In this document: positions 45,736 through 54,481 of the stretch, in pieces | Layout of the letters: each line of letters opens with the position of its first letter | Position numbering within the stretch: position 1 is the first letter of the stretch | Source: an uncultured Paracoccaceae bacterium | GTDB taxonomy: Bacteria > Pseudomonadota > Alphaproteobacteria > Rhodobacterales > Rhodobacteraceae | Assembly (NCBI GenBank): GCA_947497985.1 | Contig: CANMIX010000002.1 | Coordinates: 1 to 64,000 of the forward strand | Reading direction: 5' to 3' | Length of the DNA stretch: 64,000 nucleotides | Position numbers and translations under genes: made by a program | Notes under the pieces: generated by a model | Seen by the model: only the letters and a program-made list of their open reading frames with translations | Told to the model about the DNA's origin: nothing | Databases searched by the model: none

Positions 45736-46184
45736 GCCTCTAGTCTCCATTCATATGTATTTGTCGGGGTTGCAGGGGGCTCGTTCTCACAGGCAACTCT
45801 CCACAACCCGGATCCTCATGAAGCACACAGCGTTGAGGCATCCAGCGCTTCATCAATTATGCCATTTGGTTAAGGGATACGTGTCGGTTTGGCAATACAA
45901 ATTATTACAACTTTCACGCTGCGTGGGCTGTCCTCGCCTGACACCTAGGGACCTTAAACAATTGCAAACAAAGCGAATAAATTAAGGCTATCGCCGTTAG
46001 AATTCGATTTCAACTTTGTATGTTACCTCAATCGGAACCTCATCCAAGCGCAAGTCACAGTTTTCAAATTGTTACAAATATCGCGCGGAATTTTTTGCAC
46101 ATTGAAAACCCTTCCCAACGCCATGAAACCGAGGAAACCAGCGATGATTTAATCGCTGGGATCACGGACGCACAACCGAGAATC
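45736..46184. promoter_or_regulatory. Control region upstream of the SDR-ALDH operon with two TTGTA-type sites
   Basis: This 449-bp stretch has no supportable gene. It contains TACAAATTATTACAA at 45896-45910 and the variant TTCAAATTGTTACAA at 46063-46077. On the minus strand they read TTGTA-ATAAT-TTGTA and TTGTA-ACAAT-TTGAA. They match sites before dctP and the thioredoxin-fold gene of the same locus, and are probably targets of the GntR protein encoded at 46185-46928. Confidence 0.6.
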
Positions 46185-46928
46185 TTATCCTTGGAAGACC
46201 CGGCGACGTGCGTTTTCGACGTGGGAACGCATTGCAGCCCGCGCGCCGTTTTGATCGCGTTTCTCCAGAGCGTCCAAAATAGCATAGTGCTCTTTCTGGA
46301 CCATCTCCAAGCGCTCATTCGACTTGGTCAATGATAGGTTCCGCGTCAGATTTAGACCCGTCATGATGTTGGGCTTCATCGATGTTCTTGCCGTTGTGAA
46401 GTACTGGTTTCCCGAAGCCGCACAAATGGCCTGGTGAAAGTCCTCATCGGCATCAACACCCAATTCGCCGTCGCGAATACACCGATCGAGCTCCGCCAAG
46501 ATAGCTCGCATCTGTTTTAGGTCATCTACTGAACACCGTTCCGCAGCCAAAAAGGCAGCTTCACCTTCGATCGCAGCTCGGAATTCAAACGTACGTTGAA
46601 TATCTGCAATCGAACCAACTGCTGCAAACTCGAACACAGCGGTTTCTGGTCGCCGTTGCACAAATGAACCGGACCCCTGACGTGAGACGACAACGCCGTC
46701 TGCACGCAATTGTTTCAGGGCTCGGCGTAGAACCGGGCGAGAGACTTCCAGTTGATCGCTCAGGGCGTGTTCGGTTGGCAACTTAGCGCCAACCTGAATT
46801 TGCCCGCTGGAAATCATCGCGAGAATCTTCTCGTAAGCGTGATCTGCAAGCGTGCGATCCTTGCCCGAACCGGCGGACAAAGGACCGCGTAGTTTGCGGG
46901 TTGTCACCGGTTGTTCTGTTCTCGCCAT
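46185..46928 (-). CDS. GntR/FadR-family regulator of the sugar-acid locus
   Basis: A 247-residue regulator. After a 25-residue basic tail, the winged helix-turn-helix (about 28-95) shows GAKLPTEHALSDQLEVSRPVLRRALKQLRADGVV and wing RQGSGSFV. The FCD domain has FEFRAAIEGEAAFLAA, DEDFHQAICAASGN and QKEHYAILDALEKRD, with conserved Asp and His ligands. It is last in the TRAP-RraA unit and overlaps the RraA-like gene by 25 bases, so it is co-transcribed with the transporter. The TTGTA-N5-TTGTA repeats around the locus are its likely operators. Effector probably an aldonate or keto-deoxy acid. Confidence 0.87.
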   Translation of the reverse strand: MARTEQPVTTRKLRGPLSAGSGKDRTLADHAYEKILAMISSGQIQVGAKLPTEHALSDQLEVSRPVLRRALKQLRADGVVVSRQGSGSFVQRRPETAVFEFAAVGSIADIQRTFEFRAAIEGEAAFLAAERCSVDDLKQMRAILAELDRCIRDGELGVDADEDFHQAICAASGNQYFTTARTSMKPNIMTGLNLTRNLSLTKSNERLEMVQKEHYAILDALEKRDQNGARAAMRSHVENARRRVFQG

Positions 46929-47620
46929 GCTTTAAACTTCTCTTTCGTCTCGGGGTCGGTCGGTGGGTACAGACCAAATGTTGAGGCCCCTTCCTGTACC
47001 ATCTCCAAAACGAAATCCTCAAAGACAGTCATCTCTTCGGTTTCCGCTACCACTTCTTCGACCAAGTGAACAGGGATGCAGACAACGCCTTCGTTGTCGC
47101 CAACCATGATGTCACCTGGGAATACCGAAATGCCGCCGCATGCAATCGGATCGTTGATTGCGACCGCGTGGTGTTTGGTCAGGTTTGTTGGTGCGCTTGG
47201 GCGTGTATGATAGGCTGGAATGTCCATTTGCGCAATTTCTGGCGTATCACGGAAGCCACCATCGGTCACGATACCTTGGCAACCCAATTTCGCAAGGCGC
47301 GTGACAAGGATGCTACCGGCAGATGCCGCAGTGGAATCTTCACGCGAGTCGATTACGAAAATCGCACCGGGAGGACATTCTTCAACACCTTTACGTTGCG
47401 GGTTTTCACGATCCGCAAAGGATTCCAGACCGTCCAAATCCTCACGCGCTGGGATGTAGCGCAGTGTGTAGGCCGGACCGACCATGTTTGGACCCGGATT
47501 GATGCGCTGTGGACCCTGAATATACACGTTGCGGAACCCACGTTTAAACAAAGACGTCGTGAGAGTCGCAGTGCTGACATTCTTCAGTTTTTCAAGAGCT
47601 TCGGGCGAGATAGTAGACAT
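46904..47620 (-). CDS. RraA-like protein (class II pyruvate aldolase / demethylmenaquinone methyltransferase-like family)
   Basis: A 238-residue member of the RraA-like family. Many members are metal-dependent aldolases that release pyruvate from 4-hydroxy-2-oxo acids, rather than RNase E inhibitors. The family loop is visible as GIVTDGGFRDTPEIA, which supplies the Arg-Asp pair, and GDIMVGDNEGVVCIPVHLVEEVV near the C terminus. In this locus it sits between TRAP genes and the regulator, opposite a sugar-acid dehydratase. An aldolase acting on a 2-keto-3-deoxy acid is attractive but inferred. Confidence 0.8.
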   Translation of the reverse strand: MSTISPEALEKLKNVSTATLTTSLFKRGFRNVYIQGPQRINPGPNMVGPAYTLRYIPAREDLDGLESFADRENPQRKGVEECPPGAIFVIDSREDSTAASAGSILVTRLAKLGCQGIVTDGGFRDTPEIAQMDIPAYHTRPSAPTNLTKHHAVAINDPIACGGISVFPGDIMVGDNEGVVCIPVHLVEEVVAETEEMTVFEDFVLEMVQEGASTFGLYPPTDPETKEKFKAWREQNNR

Positions 47621-47722
47621 GATCGGAACCTTCCAAATAGTCTTTATGTATTGGCTCGGTAACTTGGCTTAGGGCTTAAGCTGCGTCCGGCGGAGACCGC
47701 CAGACGCGAGACCTAAATTTCG

Positions 47723-49003
47723 TTAGTCGAGGATGGAGGGGAGGAACAAGGATACTGATGGTACGTATGTAATCAGGATCAACGCGGCCAAGATGCTGAC
47801 GTAGAAGGGCCAGATCGTCTTGAGCGTTTCCTCAATTTTTATTCGCCCAACAGCGCAGCCGACAAAGAGGCAGGTTCCTACCGGCGGGGTACAAAGTCCC
47901 AGTCCCAGGTTAACCAGCAGCATGATGCCGAATTGAGTTGGGTCCATACCCAGATCTTTTACGATCGGCAGGAAGATAGGTGTACAGATCAGGATCAGAG
48001 CAGCCATGTCCATGATCATACCGAGGACGAGCAACATGATGTTGATCATCAACAGAACCATGACCTTCTCTTCGGAGATCCCGAGGATGAATTCGCTCAG
48101 CTTATCAGGAACTTGGTACAGGGCCAGCAGGTAAGCAAAGGAGCTCGCAAAACCGATCAGAACCATAACCATCGCTGTGGTGCGCACTGCGGAAACAACG
48201 GAGGTCTTGAAGCCTTCCCAGTCCAATGTGCGGTAGACAAAGAATGTCAGCAGCAGAGCGTAGATCGCACCAAAAGCACCAGATTCTGTAACAGTAAAGA
48301 TACCAGACAGAACGCCGCCCACGATGATGATTGCAGTCACCAAGCCAGGGATCGCTTGCATGGAGGCAACACCGACAGCTTTCCAACCAGGGAAAGGCTC
48401 GGCGGGGTAATTACGCTTGATCGCGATGACATAGGCCGCAATCGCCAAGCACAAACACATCAACATGCCCGGGAGAATACCCGCCAGGAACAGTTTGGAG
48501 ATCGAGATGCCGCCGCCGGCTGCAACAGCAAAAATAATCATGTTGTGGCTGGGCGGAATAACGATGCCAGCAATGGATGACGTCACGGTCACGTTAACGG
48601 CGTAATCCGAATGATAGCCACGCTCTTTCATGACCGGGATCAGGATCGAACCCAAAGCCGAGATGTCAGCAACCGCAGAACCGGAGATGCCACCAAACAG
48701 CATGCTGGAGAAGATGTTAACCGACGCCAGGCCGCCACGGATGTGACCCACCAGAGCAGATGCGAATTTCACCAGGCGCATCGCGATGCCACCGTGCAGC
48801 ATCAATTCGCCTGCAAAAACGAAGAATGGAATTGCCAGCAGCGAGAAGACCGAAATACCGGAAACCGACCGCTGGAAAGTGAGGAGCAGGGGGAAGCCTT
48901 CATACCAGAAGGCGGAAGCCGCAGCGATACCCATCGCAAAGGCAACTGGCAGGCCGATTACGACACCGACGCCAAAAATCCCAAGTAGTATTGCCAAGCC
49001 CAT
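47723..49003 (-). CDS. TRAP transporter large permease (DctM type), sugar-acid locus
   Basis: A 426-residue DctM-family membrane protein with about twelve helices. Typical segments: SGISVFSLLAIPFFVFAGELM, FGGISGSAVADISALGSILIPVM, IAGIVIPPSHNMIIFAVAAGG, and LLVNLGLGLCTPPVGTCLFVG. Together with the small subunit it carries out sodium-coupled uptake. It starts two bases after dctQ. Sequence is quite distinct from the malonate MatM. Substrate is probably a uronate or aldonate, judging by the linked dehydratase, kinase and dehydrogenases. Confidence 0.93.
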   Translation of the reverse strand: MGLAILLGIFGVGVVIGLPVAFAMGIAAASAFWYEGFPLLLTFQRSVSGISVFSLLAIPFFVFAGELMLHGGIAMRLVKFASALVGHIRGGLASVNIFSSMLFGGISGSAVADISALGSILIPVMKERGYHSDYAVNVTVTSSIAGIVIPPSHNMIIFAVAAGGGISISKLFLAGILPGMLMCLCLAIAAYVIAIKRNYPAEPFPGWKAVGVASMQAIPGLVTAIIIVGGVLSGIFTVTESGAFGAIYALLLTFFVYRTLDWEGFKTSVVSAVRTTAMVMVLIGFASSFAYLLALYQVPDKLSEFILGISEEKVMVLLMINIMLLVLGMIMDMAALILICTPIFLPIVKDLGMDPTQFGIMLLVNLGLGLCTPPVGTCLFVGCAVGRIKIEETLKTIWPFYVSILAALILITYVPSVSLFLPSILD

Positions 49004-49005
49004 AG

Positions 49006-49536
49006 TTAGAAGCCGCCTTTTTCAACATAAGTTTCGCGTTGCACCAGGCACACCAAACGGAAGATGGCGCGCATACCGGCGAAGATGAAAACCAACCCGC
49101 CGCACAGTGCAGCTGACAGGGAGCGGAAGCTTTCGGGGATGTTCAGCATTGGCAACAGGGTGTCCCAGCCGAATTGAACCAGCTCGATGCTGGCGGTCAG
49201 CATGATGAAGCCGAAAACAGCGAGAACGATGTCGATGATCAGTTTCAGGACGTCACTGACTTTGGTTCCGAGCATGTCCCTGAACAGGGTTACGCCAAGG
49301 TGTGTGTTTTCGTGAATACCAACTGCCGCGCCCAAGTAGGCAATGTAGCAGATCAGCAGTAGGGCAAGTTGTTCAACCCAGGTTGGTGTGGCATTCAAAA
49401 CGTAACGACCAAAAACGAGCCAACCGAATGTCGCAACAAGCGTGACAAGAGCAAGAGATGCAAGAAGCATGCAAAGAAAGCTGAGGCGGTCTAATACGCG
49501 CTCTGAGCTGACTTTCCATCGGGGGGCGTTTTCCAT
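49006..49536 (-). CDS. TRAP transporter small permease (DctQ type), sugar-acid locus
   Basis: A 176-residue membrane protein with four hydrophobic helices (about 15-38, 52-72, 90-112, 130-152) and the DctQ-like stretch PTWVEQLALLLICYIAYLGAAVGIHENTHLGV. It partners the large permease. ATG 49536 has GGAG ten bases upstream; an in-frame TTG one codon earlier is less likely. A terminator-like hairpin with a U-tract separates it from dctP, so its level is probably below that of the binding protein. Confidence 0.91.
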   Translation of the reverse strand: MENAPRWKVSSERVLDRLSFLCMLLASLALVTLVATFGWLVFGRYVLNATPTWVEQLALLLICYIAYLGAAVGIHENTHLGVTLFRDMLGTKVSDVLKLIIDIVLAVFGFIMLTASIELVQFGWDTLLPMLNIPESFRSLSAALCGGLVFIFAGMRAIFRLVCLVQRETYVEKGGF

Positions 49537-49561
49537 CAATCAGTGTCTCCAGAGTTAAAAA

Positions 49562-49591
49562 TTGCGCGCCAGGCACCCGCCTGGCGCGCAA
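49562..49591 (-). terminator. Terminator-like hairpin between dctP and dctQ of the sugar-acid locus
   Basis: TTGCGCGCCAGG (49562-49573) pairs perfectly over 12 bp with CCTGGCGCGCAA (49580-49591). On the minus strand the stem runs into UUUUUAAC, a true intrinsic-terminator shape, yet it lies inside the TRAP operon, 21 bases after dctP and 25 before dctQ. Partial read-through would give excess binding protein. Confidence 0.78.
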
Positions 49592-49612
49592 CTTGATTAA
49601 GTGCGGCTAGAT

Positions 49613-50602
49613 TTACTTAGCGTCGCGGAACAGGTTAACCAGATCGGTCATTTCCGGGTTCGCCGCGAGGTATGCGTCGTAAACAGGAACCATTGCGTTT
49701 TGGAACGGTGCTTTGTCAGCAATTTCGTTCACTTCAACACCACCAGCGCGGATAACTTCCATCGAAGCTGCTTCACGCTCGCCCCACAGCTTACGCTGCA
49801 GATCGGTTGAGTTTTTACCCGCTGTTTTGACGATTTCTTGCTGCTCAGGTGTCAGGCCGTCAAAGGTCTTTTTGCTCATGCACAGGCATTCAGGAATGAT
49901 CAGGTGCTGAGACAGTGAGTAGTACTGTGCAACTTCAAAGTGGCTTGTGGATTCGTAGGACGGTGGGTTGTTTTCCGCACCATCTACAACACCGGTCTTG
50001 ATCGACTGGTACACTTCAGCAAAGGCCATTGGCGTGGCGTTGCCGCCCATTGCTTCAACCATGCCAACGAACAGGTCGTTGTTCATGACGCGTACTTTCA
50101 GGCCTTGAACATCTTCAGGCGTGTTGATCGGCTTGATCGAGTTGTAGAAAGAACGTGCGCCAGCGTCATAGTAACCCAGAGCAACGATGCCTTTTTCTTC
50201 CAGAGCTGCGTTCAGAGCGGCACCAGGTGCACCGTCCATCAGCTCATACATCTGTGGTACGCTCTTGAAGATGAATGGCAGCGATACAACGTTAGTTGCT
50301 GGAACAGACTGACCCATTGGGCCGAGGCTGAATACACCGAAATCCATGATGCCAAGGCGCAGCTGCTCAATCGCGTCAGGCTGTGAACCCAGAACACCAG
50401 CGTGGAAAACTTTACCTTCGATCTCGCCGCCGGTCTTCTCAGCAACTTCCGCCATGAACGCTTCCATGCCGTGCGAAACAGGGTAGTCCTCGACGTGAAT
50501 GTTCCAACCGCGCCAATCTTTTGCTTGTGCGGCCATAGGCACAGCTGCCAAGGTCGCTGCAACTGCGAACGCACCAGTGCTGATGATTTTGCTAAACTTC
50601 AT
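49613..50602 (-). CDS. TRAP transporter solute-binding protein (DctP type), sugar-acid locus
   Basis: A 329-residue periplasmic protein with a signal peptide (MKFSKIISTGAFAVAATLAAVPMAAQA, cleavage near residue 27). The DctP fold shows GMEAFMAEVAEKTGGEIEGKVF, the carboxylate-binding Arg region GLKVRVMNNDLFVGMVEAMGGNATPMAFAEVYQSIKTGVVDGAENNP and KKTFDGLTPEQQEI. The AENNPPS ligand loop resembles sugar-acid-binding TRAP proteins. It heads the dctPQM-RraA-GntR unit. A TTGTA-N5-TTGTA site lies 48-62 bases upstream. Confidence 0.92.
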   Translation of the reverse strand: MKFSKIISTGAFAVAATLAAVPMAAQAKDWRGWNIHVEDYPVSHGMEAFMAEVAEKTGGEIEGKVFHAGVLGSQPDAIEQLRLGIMDFGVFSLGPMGQSVPATNVVSLPFIFKSVPQMYELMDGAPGAALNAALEEKGIVALGYYDAGARSFYNSIKPINTPEDVQGLKVRVMNNDLFVGMVEAMGGNATPMAFAEVYQSIKTGVVDGAENNPPSYESTSHFEVAQYYSLSQHLIIPECLCMSKKTFDGLTPEQQEIVKTAGKNSTDLQRKLWGEREAASMEVIRAGGVEVNEIADKAPFQNAMVPVYDAYLAANPEMTDLVNLFRDAK

Positions 50603-51029
50603 AGTCGTCTCCTCCTCAGGACTTTCATTGCCAAATTCTTTCCACGAGTTACAAATCTTTACAAGTTTATTTTTGAAATCTTCGCAGCTTCACGGCCCAA
50701 AATCGCTGTTTTCTTCCCTATATTTGGGGCGATTTGGGGGCGAAAAATTCTAAATTTATAAGAAAAAACATTCCGTTAACCTGCATTAAGGGAAAATTAA
50801 CGTTTTTCGATGTGTCGGCTGAAATTCGGCGTGATTTGCAAGGTGAAACCGTTCTTTCAGGCAACTTTTCTCATCGAATCACTGAAATAAGGCGTGAAAT
50901 TTGTAAAAGAGGTGAATAAGTGACCACCATGTTGGCGTGTTGATCGCCTCTGCAGTAGAAGTGTTGTACGATTTGTAAAAAGTTGTTTTGCTCCAGAACC
51001 CCGTAAAATCCTAGAAAGGTTCATGAAAT
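50603..51029. promoter_or_regulatory. Divergent control region of the sugar-acid locus with two TTGTA-type sites
   Basis: A 427-bp AT-rich gap without a gene, feeding both the TRAP operon and the rightward dehydratase operon. TACAAATCTTTACAA at 50650-50664 (minus: TTGTA-AAGAT-TTGTA) is next to dctP. TTGTACGATTTGTA at 50964-50977 (one base shorter spacer) is 53 bases before the gene at 51030. Both match the sites near the SDR-ALDH operon. Confidence 0.62.
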
Positions 51030-51566
51030 ATGACCGACTCAACCACATCACAGTCCACAAAATTGCCAGCCGGCGCAGCGTTCCCTACATTTGAGGTTCC
51101 GAAATTTGGCGGTGGAAGCGTTAAGGTCGGCGGCGAAAGCGACCGCTGGACTCTGTTGATCGTCTATCGCGGCAAACATTGTGGCCGCTGCAAGAACTAC
51201 CTCAACAAGTTGGAAAAGACCTACGGCGATTGGGAGAAGGCAGGTTTTGATGTGGCCTGTATTTCCGCCGACCCCATCGAGAAAGTATCAGATGACATCG
51301 AAAAGTTCGGCTGGACCTTCGACATCGGATATGATTTGCAAGAGCCCGAAATGCGCGCCATGGGCCTTTATGTAAGCGACCCGCTGTCGACACAAGAGAC
51401 CGATCGCCGTTTTGCGGAGCCCGGCATCTTCTGTTTGCGCCCAGACGGAACCGCGCAGATCGTCGCCATTTCTAATGGCCCGGCGGCCCGTCCAGACCTG
51501 GACGAACTTCTCGATGGCATGATCTTTACCATCGAAAATGACCGCCCGGTGCGCGGCGACGCCTGA
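51030..51566 (+). CDS. Peroxiredoxin-like (AhpC/TSA-type) thioredoxin-fold protein
   Basis: A 178-residue cytoplasmic thioredoxin-fold protein with the peroxiredoxin-like strand LLIVYRGKHCGRCKNYLNKLE, a C-x2-C at about residues 51-54, followed by VACISADPIEKV, FDIGYDLQEPEMRAMGLYVS and FAEPGIFCLRPDG. The first Cys matches the peroxidatic position, but H-C-G-R-C replaces the usual W-C-P-x-C. No signal peptide. It is the first gene before a sugar-acid dehydratase whose Fe-S cluster may be oxygen-sensitive; protection of that enzyme is a guess from context. AAAGG lies upstream of ATG 51030. Confidence 0.82.
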   Translation: MTDSTTSQSTKLPAGAAFPTFEVPKFGGGSVKVGGESDRWTLLIVYRGKHCGRCKNYLNKLEKTYGDWEKAGFDVACISADPIEKVSDDIEKFGWTFDIGYDLQEPEMRAMGLYVSDPLSTQETDRRFAEPGIFCLRPDGTAQIVAISNGPAARPDLDELLDGMIFTIENDRPVRGDA

Positions 51567-51600
51567 CCTTATGCCTATTGGCATGACCTAACTATCCTTT

Positions 51601-51621
51601 GGACCACCCTCATGGTGGTCC
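51601..51621 (+). promoter_or_regulatory. Hairpin between the thioredoxin-fold gene and the dehydratase gene
   Basis: GGACCACC (51601-51608) and GGTGGTCC (51614-51621) form a perfect 8-bp stem with a 5-nt loop followed by AATTT. It is 35 bases after one stop and 21 before the next ATG. A weak terminator or attenuator inside the operon. Confidence 0.55.
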
Positions 51622-51641
51622 AATTTCCATGTGGAGGCCTT

Positions 51642-53438
51642 ATGGCGAAAGTTACCCCAGAGACACTGCGATCCCGGAAGTGGTTTGCAAACCCGGAAAA
51701 CCCCGAGATGACAGCGCTCTATCTGGAGCGGTATTTGAACTATGGCCTGACGCGTGAGGAGCTCCAATCTGGTAAGCCGATCATCGCCATCGCACAGACC
51801 GGGAGCGACCTGAGCCCGTGCAACCGCCATCACCTGGAACTCACCAAACGGGTGCGTGACGGGATCATCGCAGCCGGCGGCACCGCAATCGAAGTGCCTG
51901 TGCACCCTATCCAAGAGACCGGCAAACGCCCAACCGCAATGCTGGACCGCAACCTAGCTTATCTTTCACTGGTTGAGACATTGTTTGGCTACCCGCTGGA
52001 CGGCGTGGTGCTTAACATCGGCTGTGACAAAACCACCCCGGCTTTGTTGATGGCCGCGGCTACAGTTGGGATTCCCGCGTTAGCGCTATCTGTTGGGCCG
52101 ATGCTGAATGGCTGGCACGACGGAAAACGCGCAGGCTCTGGCACTGTGATCTGGAAAGCCCGCGAAATGCTGGCCGCTGGCGAAATCGACGACAAAGGCT
52201 TTATGGAGCTTGCGGCGTCTTCGGCACCGTCGGTGGGCTATTGCAACACCATGGGCACCGCCTCCACCATGAACTCCCTCGCCGAAGCCCTGGGCATGCA
52301 GCTGCCGGGCTCCGCCGCCATTCCAGCTCCTTATCGCGAACGGGGCCAGATCAGCTATGAGGCGGGCAAACGTGTTGTTGATATGGTCTGGGACGATCTG
52401 CGCCCAGCAAAGGTGATGACCCGCGAAGCGTTTGAAAACGCAATTGTAATCAACTCGGCCATTGGCGGTTCAACCAATGCGCCGATCCATTTGAATGCCA
52501 TCGCACGTCATCTGGGCGTACCGCTGGACAATGATGATTGGCAGACTATCGGTCACAACATCCCACTGCTGGTCAACCTGCAACCGGCTGGCGAATATCT
52601 GGGGGAAGACTACCACCAGGCTGGCGGTGTACCCGCTGTTGTCGGCGAACTTCTCGCGGCCGGCCTGCTGCCACATCCAAACGCGCTCTGCGTCAATGGA
52701 CGCAGCATGGGCGAAAACTATCGTTCGGTGCGCAGCACCAACCAAGACGTCATCCGCCCGGCCAGCAACCCACTGTTGGCATCCGCAGGCTTCATCAACC
52801 TCAAAGGCAACGTCTTTGACAGCGCCTTGATGAAAACCAGCGTGATCGGCGACGACTTCCGCGCCCGTTACCTATCCAACCCCGATGACCTAAATGCTTT
52901 TGAAGGACGTGCGGTGGTTTTTGACGGCCCCGAAGACTATCATAAACGCATCGATGATCCCGCTGAGGCGATTGACGAAAACTCGATCCTTGTCATGCGC
53001 GGCGCCGGTCCCAAAGGCTATCCGGGTGGTGCAGAAGTTGTGAATATGCGTGCCCCGTCCTATCTGTTGAAACAGGGGATCGACAGCCTGCCTTGCATGG
53101 GCGATGGCCGTCAATCCGGCACATCCGGGTCACCTTCGATCCTCAATGCGGCACCCGAAGCGGCTGATGGCGGTGGCTTGGCCCTGCTGCGCAGCGGCGA
53201 TCGCATGCGCATCGATTTGAATGAATGCACAGTTCATATGTTGGTGGAACAGTCCGAACTGGACCAACGCCGCACCGAACTGGACGCAAACGGCGGCTAC
53301 CCCGCCCCCGAGAGCCAGTCCCCCTGGCAGCAATACTTCCGCGAGAAGGTAGAGCCTTTTGATAAGGGTATGACCTTGCGCGACGCAGACAACTATCGCG
53401 ACATTGCCGGCAAGTCCTTGCCGCGCGACAACCACTAG
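51642..53438 (+). CDS. IlvD/Edd-family sugar-acid dehydratase, xylonate dehydratase-like
   Basis: A 598-residue dehydratase of the IlvD/Edd family. It shows [15 protein letters not shown], the cluster-binding Cys regions [10 protein letters not shown] and [43 protein letters not shown] and [16 protein letters not shown]. Length and the N-terminal [13 protein letters not shown] segment match Caulobacter XylD-type xylonate dehydratases more closely than Edd or IlvD. It removes water from an aldonate to give a 2-keto-3-deoxy acid. ATG 51642 has GGAGG upstream. Followed 13 bases later by a KDG-type kinase. Arabinonate or hexonate substrates are also possible. Confidence 0.88.
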   Translation: MAKVTPETLRSRKWFANPENPEMTALYLERYLNYGLTREELQSGKPIIAIAQTGSDLSPCNRHHLELTKRVRDGIIAAGGTAIEVPVHPIQETGKRPTAMLDRNLAYLSLVETLFGYPLDGVVLNIGCDKTTPALLMAAATVGIPALALSVGPMLNGWHDGKRAGSGTVIWKAREMLAAGEIDDKGFMELAASSAPSVGYCNTMGTASTMNSLAEALGMQLPGSAAIPAPYRERGQISYEAGKRVVDMVWDDLRPAKVMTREAFENAIVINSAIGGSTNAPIHLNAIARHLGVPLDNDDWQTIGHNIPLLVNLQPAGEYLGEDYHQAGGVPAVVGELLAAGLLPHPNALCVNGRSMGENYRSVRSTNQDVIRPASNPLLASAGFINLKGNVFDSALMKTSVIGDDFRARYLSNPDDLNAFEGRAVVFDGPEDYHKRIDDPAEAIDENSILVMRGAGPKGYPGGAEVVNMRAPSYLLKQGIDSLPCMGDGRQSGTSGSPSILNAAPEAADGGGLALLRSGDRMRIDLNECTVHMLVEQSELDQRRTELDANGGYPAPESQSPWQQYFREKVEPFDKGMTLRDADNYRDIAGKSLPRDNH

Positions 53439-53451
53439 GAGCCTCCACGAA

Positions 53452-54378
53452 ATGGCACAAGAAATTCGCAAGATTGCCTGTATTGGCGAAGTTATGATCG
53501 AGCTCGTCAGCCATGGCGACACCGCTGATCTTAACGTTGCTGGCGATACTTATAATACGGCCGTCTACCTGGCCCGGCTGCTTCGTGAGTCAAATGCAGA
53601 GGTGACCTACCTCACGGCTTTGGGGGTCGATGACTTTTCAGACCGCATTCTGGATCAGATGAAGGCCCAGGACATTGGCACCGGCTATATCGAACGGCGC
53701 ACCAACAAGGTGCCCGGTCTTTATGCGATCAAAACCGACGATATGGGCGAACGCAGCTTCACCTATTGGCGGTCTGACAGCGCCGCACGCACGCTGTTTT
53801 CAGAACCCTGCGACATCTCTTTTGACAGTCTCTTGGACTTTGATCTGATCCTGCTTTCGGCGATCACCGTGGCAATCCTACCGGATTCGGTCCGGCAGTC
53901 ACTGATTGCAGCGCTGGACAAATACCGCGCCAATGGCGGGTTGGTTGTGTATGACAGCAACCACCGTCCGCATTTGTGGGAAGATTCCGAGACCGCGATT
54001 CGCGTCAACACCGAGATCTGGAAGCGCTGCGACATCGGCCTGCCTTCCGTTGACGACGAAATGGCGCTTTATGGGGACGCGTCCCATTACGAAGTGCTGG
54101 AACGTCTGGCGTCCTTTGGCGTTGTTCATGGTGCGTTGAAACGTGGTGAAGAGGGACCAATCGCCCTGTCTCAGGAAAAATGTGACGTTGAATTCACCCC
54201 GGTCACAACCGTGATCGACAGCACCGCCGCAGGCGACAGCTTCAACGCTGGTTTCCTGGCCGCAATGGTCAAAGGCCAGTCCGAGGCCGAGGCGCTAATG
54301 TCCGGACACGACATGGCCGCCGAAGTGATCCAACATCGCGGCGCCATCATCCCGATTGAGCTGCAAAAGAAGTGGTAA
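53452..54378 (+). CDS. kdgK: PfkB-family 2-dehydro-3-deoxygluconokinase-like sugar kinase
   Basis: A 308-residue ribokinase-fold enzyme. The N-terminal glycine pattern GEVMIELVS and GDTYNTAVYLARLL bind the sugar; the C-terminal anion hole and catalytic Asp are in STAAGDSFNAGFLAAMV (an AAGD form of the usual GAGD). DSNHRPHLW is typical of KDG kinases. It phosphorylates a 2-keto-3-deoxy acid from the adjacent dehydratase. ATG 53452 follows AGGAG ten bases away. No KDPG aldolase is in the window; it may be elsewhere in the genome. A strong terminator follows. Confidence 0.87.
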   Translation: MAQEIRKIACIGEVMIELVSHGDTADLNVAGDTYNTAVYLARLLRESNAEVTYLTALGVDDFSDRILDQMKAQDIGTGYIERRTNKVPGLYAIKTDDMGERSFTYWRSDSAARTLFSEPCDISFDSLLDFDLILLSAITVAILPDSVRQSLIAALDKYRANGGLVVYDSNHRPHLWEDSETAIRVNTEIWKRCDIGLPSVDDEMALYGDASHYEVLERLASFGVVHGALKRGEEGPIALSQEKCDVEFTPVTTVIDSTAAGDSFNAGFLAAMVKGQSEAEALMSGHDMAAEVIQHRGAIIPIELQKKW

Positions 54379-54402
54379 GCTCTGATTGAGCCAGAACTTC
54401 AA

Positions 54403-54445
54403 AACAACACAGGCCGTTTCTCATTGAGCTACGGCCTGTGTTGTT
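54403..54445. terminator. Bidirectional terminator between kdgK and the inositol ABC genes
   Basis: A 15-bp perfect stem: AACAACACAGGCCGT (54403-54417) with ACGGCCTGTGTTGTT (54431-54445), loop 13 nt. It lies 24 bases after the kdgK stop and 36 bases from the convergent ABC ATPase stop. Confidence 0.88.
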
Positions 54446-54481
54446 GATAATTGGCATTATGTTAAATGCAACGGTGTGCCG

